From positions 65,048,742-65,112,741 of the forward strand of contig OZ034967.1 of NCBI GenBank assembly GCA_964030785.1: DNA of 64,000 nt, read 5' to 3'. Positions 56,922-64,000 of this stretch are shown here, piece by piece. Origin of the DNA: Siderastrea siderea (lineage: Eukaryota > Cnidaria > Anthozoa > Scleractinia > Rhizangiidae). Within the stretch, counting starts at the first letter, position 1. Every line of letters starts with the position of its first letter. A program made the position numbers and the translations under genes. The notes below the pieces were generated by a model. The model did not search any database. It was not told the DNA's origin and saw nothing but the letters and a program-made list of their open reading frames with translations.

Positions 56922-59509
56922 TCATTCCTGCTTGAGGACCTCGTCTTGCATGGCCGGGATGACGCCTTTGCGGAAAGCAATTGACAGCAGCTCCTCAGCC
57001 GTCTTGGTCTCAGGATACTGGCGAATGGCCCACTTCAGGTACAAGGCAAACTCCTCCCAATCCACTGTGCCGTCTTCATCCATGTCGATCGCTTTCAAGG
57101 CTTTCTTTGTCTCGTCGCATCTGTAGCAGCCAAAGTAAGGGCCCATGAAGCCATTGTAGAAAGCATCAAACTCCAGCTTGTCGTCTCTCTTTCCATCTTC
57201 TCTCAGGTCCCACTCATCCCACATCTTTCGAATCTCCGCGATCAGCTCTTTGGCGTGGACCTTCTTTGGCTCGTCCTGAGCGATGACCTCGCTCATCTTG
57301 TCAGTAAGGCTGCCACCGGAGCGATCAAACAAGAGGGCAAGACCTACTGCACTCATGTATTCCTCTTTCCTGTTCTTGTGGAGATCTTCCAACATCACTT
57401 CCAGCATTCTCTTGCCTCTTTCAGCTGTGAACTGAGGATCGTCACCAAAAACATTCTTCAGCCTGGTTGCAATCATCTCAGGGGAAGCCAGAGTTGTCAT
57501 TCGCATGATCGGCTTTTCACCAAAGAACGCCGCCATGCTAAACTCTTTCTTGCTTGGGGTAAAGTTTGGCATCCCGAAGACCATGTCCAGGGCTCTTTCG
57601 CCATACACAACTTGTCTGTCATAAGGCTCGAACCCAGTGGTGATCCTGGTGATCTCTTGTGGTACTTCACGCAGTTTTGTACAGTCGTACTGTTTAAGCA
57701 CCTTCTTGTTTCCAAGGCGGACCAGGTTCATCAGCATGACGCTGGAGCAAGAGTGACCCATAGAGGCTCCTTCTATAATCAGACTGGCCCAGATACCATT
57801 CGCACCATGGGCAAGGCACTCTAACTGGGTGCTGTCTGCCATTCCCCACTGCTCGTGAACGTGGACAAGCAAGTGGCCTTCCTTGAACCCACAATCGTTC
57901 ATCTCTCTGCGAACGGCTGCTGTCCATGCACCGAGTTCCTCTGGAAGATACTTCCCAGACTCTTCAAACACCAGACCAAATGGACGTTCTTCTGGGGGCA
58001 GGGAGGAAAGGTAATTCACGATCTTCAAGATACGCCTAGGCTTCTTCACCATACCATCTGGAAGGTCGCGCAGGTTGAAGAGTATCTTACAGTCTTTCGA
58101 GAGGTTTTCACGGCACCATGCCATCCTGTCATAGAGGAGTTGTTTGATAGCTGCGACCTTGAAGTGCCTGTAGTCGATTCCTGCCCAGACCAGGTCTAAC
58201 TCTATGATGGCGTTCTTTATTCCGAGATCTTTCATTTTTCGCAAGCCAATTGGAACGGTCTTGGTATCTGGTATCTTAGTCTTTGGGTCGACAGATTCCA
58301 GGAACTCAGAAAAAGCCCATAGGTTGGTGAAGTCCTCACCTTTCTCGTGCAGTTGACGAATGAAGGTATCACCCAAGCGAGTCATGTGGGAGAAGGAAGC
58401 GACAATGATGTTCTTGAAGCCAACCTTTTTAATCTGCATAAAGACCGAACGAAATGTTGTTAGCCATTAATAGATGAAGAGATGATGACATTGAGCACAC
58501 ACGTTTGACTGCACAGGAGAGGGCGTTTCAAAAATAACCCTGAATAATCTTTCACCAACAACCTGAAAAGAGTTCAAACATCCACCAAGACGGACTCTAC
58601 GTTTCTTACGTTAATTCTATTTCCTCACAACGTGTATTATTTTTTAGACTGGGGAAATTGGTGGCTGTTTCAATACATTATTCTACTGTATTTTATCCAA
58701 AACTCTGCTAAAATATGATTCCAAAGATAAACAAATTGATTCTTAGGGAGATAATTCTGTGTTCTTGTTACAGTTTTCCGTTATTGTCTGATAACTGTTC
58801 TGCTGGTTTCTATACATTTGGTCCGAAACATTGTAACTTGATCCTTTAAAATAATTTCACCAGATTGACACCCTGACAATGGATTCAAATTAAAAGTATA
58901 AATTGTTGCGATGTTATACAGTTTTCCGTTATTGTCTGATAACTGTTCTGCTGGTTTCTATACATTTGGTCCGAAACATTGTAACTTGATCCTTTAAAAT
59001 AATTTCACCAGATTGACACCCTGACAATGGATTCAAATTAAAAGTATGAATTGTTGCGATGTTATACAATTGAAGGCCTTTTAAGAAAGCACTCTCAAAT
59101 AAGAATGTGATGTGATGTTTATATTCAAGCCCACAGTGAGAAGTCAGGGAACCCAGCGTTTTTGGCATTTCGATTTGCCGTACAAACGTTTGGAAGCGCT
59201 TGGACGGTTTGAGAGGTGTTCTAAACTGGAGCTGCTCTGTCCATTTGGTAATGTCGCGCTATTACAAACATCTTTAAAAATAGTTGAGGCAATTCTGGTC
59301 TCAAAATAAAATAAAACTTTTACCTGTTCGTAGATTTTCCACTTGTTCTCGATGGTGTGACCTCGCAGCTGCCCCACTGTGCTCTCACGAAGGGAATTGT
59401 CCAAAACAAACAGCTCCATTTCCCTGAGAACTTTTCGCTTTTCTTTCTCTTCACTTATTTCGTCGTGCATGCGCTTAACTTTACGTTTTAATTCTTGTTT
59501 ATCCCCCAT
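56922..59509 (-). CDS. DRE-TIM metallolyase-like protein with C-terminal EF hands
   Basis: Two exons on the minus strand: 59509-59324 (62 codons) and 58433-56922 (503 codons plus stop), joined at phase 0 with GT-AG ends, for 565 residues. Exon 1 is a charged helix, then FVLDNSLREST (about 34-44), which fits the D-x-x-x-R-E signature of the DRE-TIM family (HMG-CoA lyase, isopropylmalate synthase, HMGL-like). Exon 2 continues the barrel (KKVGFKNIIVASFSHMTR) and has HVHEQWGMAD (about 253-262), fitting the metal-binding H-x-H strand, then AHGANGIWASL. The C-terminus holds one canonical EF hand (DMDEDGTVDWEE, about 512-523) and a weaker one before it (DLREDGKRDDKLEFD). I infer a divalent-metal carbon-carbon lyase or synthase under calcium control; the substrate is unknown. 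A broken paralogue lies at 39904-41218. The intron holds a 148-bp tandem duplication. Confidence 0.85.
58771..59066. repeat. 148-bp tandem duplication in the intron
   Basis: The 148-base unit starting CAGTTTTCCGTTATTGTCTG is repeated at once with about one visible difference (AGTATAAA against AGTATGAA). It is therefore recent. It lies in the intron of the DRE-TIM/EF-hand gene. Confidence 0.95.
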
Positions 59510-59956
59510 GACGCAGTCGTTCAACTTGACGTGTCTGAAGCAAAAGAAGTGAGAGGTTACTTTCTGGCAGAGAGAAAAGGTGGATTGCCCCCAGATACCA
59601 TTTTCTGGTCTTCTGGGACCGGGGAAGGGGAGTGAGAATATTCCCCACAGACTCCAGGAGTATTTGATATGACAATTAAACATGAAGGGAATAGTGCATT
59701 AAAAATCACTGTTTCTCCCGGTTTTCATATTTTGTCCCTAAAGAGCAGTATTTAGTTTACTTTTTACATCGGCTAGGCATCTTTCTCCCGTTATGCAGTC
59801 TTTATCGAGTTGATCTGACTGTTTTTATGCTGTATTGGTATGAGCATGAGCATCTGCACTTAACACTTGATATAGCTATAGATGGCGACATAAACAAAAA
59901 AGCGAAAGCGTTATGGCTTTGGAGAAGGAAAATTGAGGTAGAAATAACAAAAGAGT

Positions 59957-60337
59957 TTGTCCACCCCACAAACTATCATGCCGTGTTTTCCCAAAAGTGC
60001 CTTGCTAATTAGGTTAATTGAGGACTGGAAAATAGCTGCTGATAGGAAGGAGTGTGTGACTGTATTATTCACCGATAAGAGTAAAGCGTTTGTGTCGCAG
60101 TACCCTGCCTTGATGATTGAGAAGCTCAAGGCATACGGCTTTTCGGACACATCCTTAAATCTTAAGCGATCTTTATTCGAGCTTAGAAGAAACCGAGTAA
60201 AGCTAAACGACCTGCAAAGTGAGTGGAACGAACAAACAAGGGGATGCCCACGGGGTTCGTCCTTGGAATATATTTCAGAACGATCTCTCATCATATGCAG
60301 AATCAGCCGATAATCTTTTTGTGTATGCAGATGACCA

Positions 60338-60399
<62 letters not shown>

Positions 60400-61240
60400 C
60401 CAGAGACTCTATTAAGAAAGCTGCTCACGAACTAAAGAGTGGAACAGAGAAGGTCATGCAGTGGTATAAAGTGAATCTCCTAAAGGCCAACCCCACCAAA
60501 TATCAGACTATCGCCATCGGTCCGAAGTCCTCTAAAAAGGAGCCTGCAGATGAATTATCGCTTCAAATTGACAATCAAGTGGTGAAATCCTCGGATAATT
60601 TCACAATTCTCGGAGTGACCGTCGACGATAAGTTGACATACAGTGAACATATAAAAGATATCAGCAAAAGGGCCAGTCAAAATGTAGGAGTGTTACTGAG
60701 GTTACGTAATCTTATACCCTGCTCCGCTAAGTTGCCACTTTCTAAATCCGCTATTATACCTCATCTGACGTACTGTGACATTTGTATGGCACTTTTGCAA
60801 TCCTCGACAAGCGCAAATATGAAAGAATTCAAGAACGTGCAATTAAGAGCAGTTTTTAAATTAAAGACTGAATCCTATAGTGATCTCTGAAAAAGAGCCT
60901 ACCTCCCTTCTCTGCACCACAGAAGATTGCAAAAGATAGCGACTTTGAAGTTTAAAGTTAAAAACGACCTAGTACCGCACTACATATATCAGAACTATTT
61001 CACACAATTCCTAAAGGATACAACCTCAGAAATGCTGGCTTCAACATCCCTCGTTTAGAACAACACGTTACGGTAAACACTCACTGCATTTTCTCCCGGG
61101 CTTTTCTTGGACCCCTTCTATAGGGAAGGTTAAGCCCGACCGTGACAGATCGAGCCTGAATAGTTTCAAACAAAGCACCAACAAGAAAGACTTAATACTT
61201 CTAAAAGACGAGTGTATGAATTGTGACATATGTTCTTAAC
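59957..61240 (+). pseudogene. Non-LTR retrotransposon (LINE) reverse transcriptase, dead 3' part
   Basis: LIRLIEDWKIAADRKECVTV, then LMIEKLKAYGFSD, then GCPRGSSLE fit RT blocks ahead of the catalytic site. After a frameshift near 60260, NDLSSYAESADNLFVYADD gives the active-site YADD. An (AT)n run (60340-60398) follows directly. The frame then continues: VMQWYKVNLLKANPTKYQT, FTILGVTVDD, YSEHIKDISKRASQNVGVL, as in RTs of CR1/L2/Jockey-like LINEs. The 3' tail (LQKIATLKFKVKND, NSFKQSTNKKDL, CMNCDIC) is split by stops. The 5' part is absent. Confidence 0.8.
60340..60398. repeat. (AT)n microsatellite inside the RT
   Basis: A pure AT run of about 59 bases immediately follows the YADD codons and CACC. 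It keeps the frame open as a YIYI run. Confidence 0.98.
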
Positions 61241-61547
61241 TTTTCCAATCTACGCTTTTGTCACTTTCTTAGAACAATTCTAGACCGCTTAGTAACTATA
61301 AGATGCAACTTCTATTTATTACAAGGTCAGTTTCAAATTACTTGTAGAGTATCTATTAATTAGTTAGCATACACTAGTCCTTTCTTATACAGAAAAATAT
61401 TTAATTTCCCATTTTATTGCATCTTATCTTTTATCTATTTATATATGTAAATGTTTTTATTTTCCCTTTTTTTCATTCTTTCTGTACTTTATTTAGTGTC
61501 CCCAATAAGTTTTTCAAAAGCTTAATACCCAGACACTTACTATAGTG

Positions 61548-61638
<91 letters not shown>

Positions 61639-61657
61639 ACTACTACTACTACTACTA
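61548..61657. repeat. Compound TAC/TGC trinucleotide microsatellite
   Basis: About 16 TAC units, then about 12 TGC units, then about 7 TAC units. The middle block is a C/T-to-G-type variant of the outer blocks. It lies shortly after the LINE 3' end. Confidence 0.98.
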
Positions 61658-61699
61658 GAGTCTACTACTTGCACGGAAAACTACAGAGGTTTAGTGTTG

Positions 61700-63200
61700 T
61701 CCTCATAAAGAGATAAGAAATTCAAAGCATAAAAACTGAGACTCAAGGAAATCTCAAGCATGTTTAAAACTGTTGCGATTCAGTAAGCGTCCTTGATTGC
61801 AGTCGAATTTCACCCAAAAGTTATTTAACAGTGGCTAATTCGGTACTTCGGTAGGTAGTACAGTTAGCGGAATCTGGGATTGCTTCCAAATTGGAACTTC
61901 AGTAAGAGCTTAATTTGGCATTTGCAATACATCTTTGTTTAAAGGTAAAATGCTATAAGTGAGCTTAAGTGAGCAATAAGATTATTGAAACAGGCCATTC
62001 AGCGAAGTTCAATCAACCGACCCTCAGCTATCTGCTTACTACTGGAACTTTTCTTACCTTAAATTGTTGGTTCAATAAGAAAACTTGTCACCCTTTCTTC
62101 ACTTCAAGGGCGAGGCACTCTATCTCCGGATCTCAGCAACAGAGTGGCTTTTGTATGACAGCTTTCAGGAAATAGTTGCATGTAGCGTGGCCTACTTTAA
62201 TTAGCACTCCAGCCAAGCAATTGGCTCACTGGCAGCAGCAAAAACATCACGCCTCACTGCGTTTCGTAAGAGTATCTTTGGAAAATGCAGAGTTTCAGTT
62301 CATGTTTCTAAAAAATAGTGGTGTGTTTGGAAGAAATTCAGCAATTTCGGAGATCGGAGACAGTGAACTGTTGTAAATCCGAGTTTTGAATTAATGTTTG
62401 TGTGCACTCAGGACAAGTGCTATTTTTATTCAATGATGCCAGCTCTCGATAACACTGACGTCAAACGGCAATGACTTGTTTTCTTGAGAATGTAAATACA
62501 AACCGAATTTTCATGCAAATTGACCCAGGACGTTGTTGTCATAGGTGATTGCATATCTTAGCCTTACACATATAGAATAACATCAATAGCATTTTCGAGA
62601 CCTGTTTTTAAAACGTTTTGTGGAAGGAAAACGACAGTAAGGAGCTTCGGTTCCAAGCTTACGAGCGATCGTGCCTTTTGAAGTCACTACATCAGATGAG
62701 GGCAGAATCACTCCCGCCCCCCAAACTGAAAAATAATTGTATATCCAGGACTAAGAATGCATCGTTGTAACTAAGGAATTTATGCGAAACATTGGTAAAT
62801 AACAATGTTCTGCATTGGGGAAGGAAACAAAGAAAACGAAAACTCTCTAAAAGGCCCTGAGCCACCTGTCGTGCAAGGTCTTAAGAGTGTATATATATGT
62901 GCGCCTTTAATTCTATGGTTGGCAAACCCTTCAAGTTCTTATTACGTAACATGTCTCCTCAAATCACGATGTTGGGTTGCCCAGGAAAAAGTGTTCAGTT
63001 TGTTGCAGTGGAATAATTATTAGCTTGAAGTTTAATATATCATATTAACAACAGTCGCAAAGCACAAACAATCTGGAAATTAATTGAACTTTAATGCGCA
63101 GGCTATTTTGGCTGTAACTACAAACTCTTATTTAAACACAGGCAGCCCAGACGCGTTGTATGTGAAAATATATGTAATAGCAGGAAATAAATCTTTAATT
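61700..63200. other. Intergenic, no gene supported
   Basis: Open stretches at 61969-62175, 62176-62376 and 62805-63023 are short and unrecognised. I see no other signal. Confidence 0.4.
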
Positions 63201-63212
63201 CACAAAATAAAT

Positions 63213-63723
63213 CTTGTTTGCTTCTGCTTATTGTGTCCTGTTTAATTAATTTCCGGTTAATCTTGCACCGTTCTCTTACGCAATCGTTTGATACCGTTGC
63301 CGCTTATATGAGCAGTTAAGCCTAAGGTTTGCAGAGATTTATAACGGACTAACCGGTGATAAAAGAATCGAGATATCTTGCAATACAGCCTATGTACCTT
63401 CAGCTCAATGCTTCCCTGTTCGTCCTGGCTGGTTTAAATGACATTTTGTGGCTTTTTTCTAGTGGAAGCTACCTCCGATTGAAAAAAGCCACAAAATGTC
63501 ATTTAAACCAGCCAGGACGAACAGGGAAGCATTGAGCTGAAGGTACATAGGCTGTATTTCAAGATATCTCGATTCTTTTATCACCGGTTAGTCCGTTATA
63601 AATCTCTGCAAACCTTAGGCTTAACGGCTCATATAAGCAGCGACGCTATCAAGCGATTTGAGAACGGTGGTTTGATTAACCGGAAATTAATCAAACAGGA
63701 CACAATAAGCAGAAGTAAACAAG
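63213..63723. mobile_element. Half-kb palindrome (foldback element)
   Basis: The left arm 63213-63459 and right arm 63481-63723 are inverted copies with few mismatches, around a 21-base centre. Landmarks are CTTCTGCTTATTGTGTCCTG, TCACCGGTTAGTCCGTTATA on the right arm and GACATTTTGTGGCTTTTTTC. No ORF or clear target duplication is visible. Confidence 0.85.
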
Positions 63724-63739
63724 TAGCCTGCAGAGCAGG

Positions 63740-64000
63740 AGTATTTTGCTGGGCGAGCAATGAATATCCTGGGCGAGCGATGAATAATCCGATATGCCGC
63801 CATCTTGAATAAGGGGACTGGGATCGAGCGTCAGGGGGACTGGGATCGAGCGTCATGGCGGGTGGCAGCTAGCTTCGGAGCTGCTTCCTTCTTTTCCCCG
63901 TTACCACATGGTTAGACAAAATTATACAAGGCGAAAACGAGAGGACCGACAAAGTAGCTCGCCTGAATCGATCAAACCACCTCCGAAGGCCGCAAAGTCT
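63740..64000. other. Right edge with short direct duplications
   Basis: CTGGGCGAGCAATGAATA/CTGGGCGAGCGATGAATA (63749-63789) and GGGACTGGGATCGAGCGTCA (twice, 63817-63856) are tandem-like duplications. The remainder is too short to call. Confidence 0.5.

Noticed and set aside
57255..58199. Plus-strand ORFs opposite the DRE-TIM/EF-hand exon
   Set aside because: They are shadows of the 503-codon minus-strand exon, which has clear domain signatures.
62805..63023. 72-codon ORF near the right end
   Set aside because: Short, unrecognised, and without splice or regulatory support.

Overview
The window is nuclear DNA of a metazoan, most likely an anthozoan cnidarian such as a stony coral. That is a judgement from style: intron-rich genes with GT-AG introns, AT-rich spacers, tRNA-derived SINEs, many small terminal-inverted-repeat (TIR) elements, and transposon protein families I associate with cnidarians (a CXC-type ORF with an EADTR-like motif; a Tc1-like transposase with the DQARAP motif). 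There is no bacterial-style gene packing. All exon models below were read by hand from splice sites, reading frame and intron phase.

Layout. 1.5-8.9 kb (+): six phase-consistent exons of a TRP-family cation channel covering the membrane and pore region and the C-terminus. 9.9-12.7 kb: a segment present again at 51.0-54.2 kb, carrying inverted arrays of a ~61-bp palindromic unit and two exons of a SPRY-domain gene. The complete 3' part of that gene (+) runs 11.8-26.0 kb: SPRY exons, then a coiled-coil exon. Its ~10.5-kb intron holds a nest of transposons.

The most unusual object lies in that intron. A 7.2-kb element with 358-bp TIRs (15361-22558) carries a decayed CXC/EADTR ORF on the minus strand. 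Inside that ORF sits a 3.87-kb composite unit (17509-21379) flanked by a TA duplication. Removing the unit and one TA makes the host ORF continuous again. The unit has two ~278-bp direct arms, each with its own TIRs and a central hairpin. They enclose a broken Tc1-like transposase (+) and a convergent Rep-like pair (-): an HUH endonuclease ORF overlapping an SF3-helicase ORF, with 10-bp iteron-like repeats between the convergent genes. It looks like a DNA transposon combined with a rolling-circle replicon.

26-38 kb is mainly repeats: hAT-like and TA-flanked MITEs, and a ~5.5-kb inverted-repeat structure (32.5-38.1 kb) with ~1-kb arms. Just outside it is a compact candidate gene for a 76-residue membrane peptide with TATA box, leader intron and polyadenylation signal. 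39.9-41.2 kb holds the broken first exons of a paralogue of the gene at 56.9-59.5 kb. 43.4-49.4 kb is a Ty3/gypsy retrotransposon (-) that has lost its reverse transcriptase and carries two insertions.

56.9-59.5 kb (-) encodes a two-exon, 565-residue protein with a DRE-TIM metallolyase-like barrel and C-terminal EF hands, the best intact gene here. 60-61.2 kb is a dead non-LTR retrotransposon (LINE) with an (AT)n run beside its YADD motif. A 0.5-kb near-perfect palindrome lies at 63.2-63.7 kb. The host genes show no pathway link to one another; most of the window is mobile DNA in introns and intergenic space.
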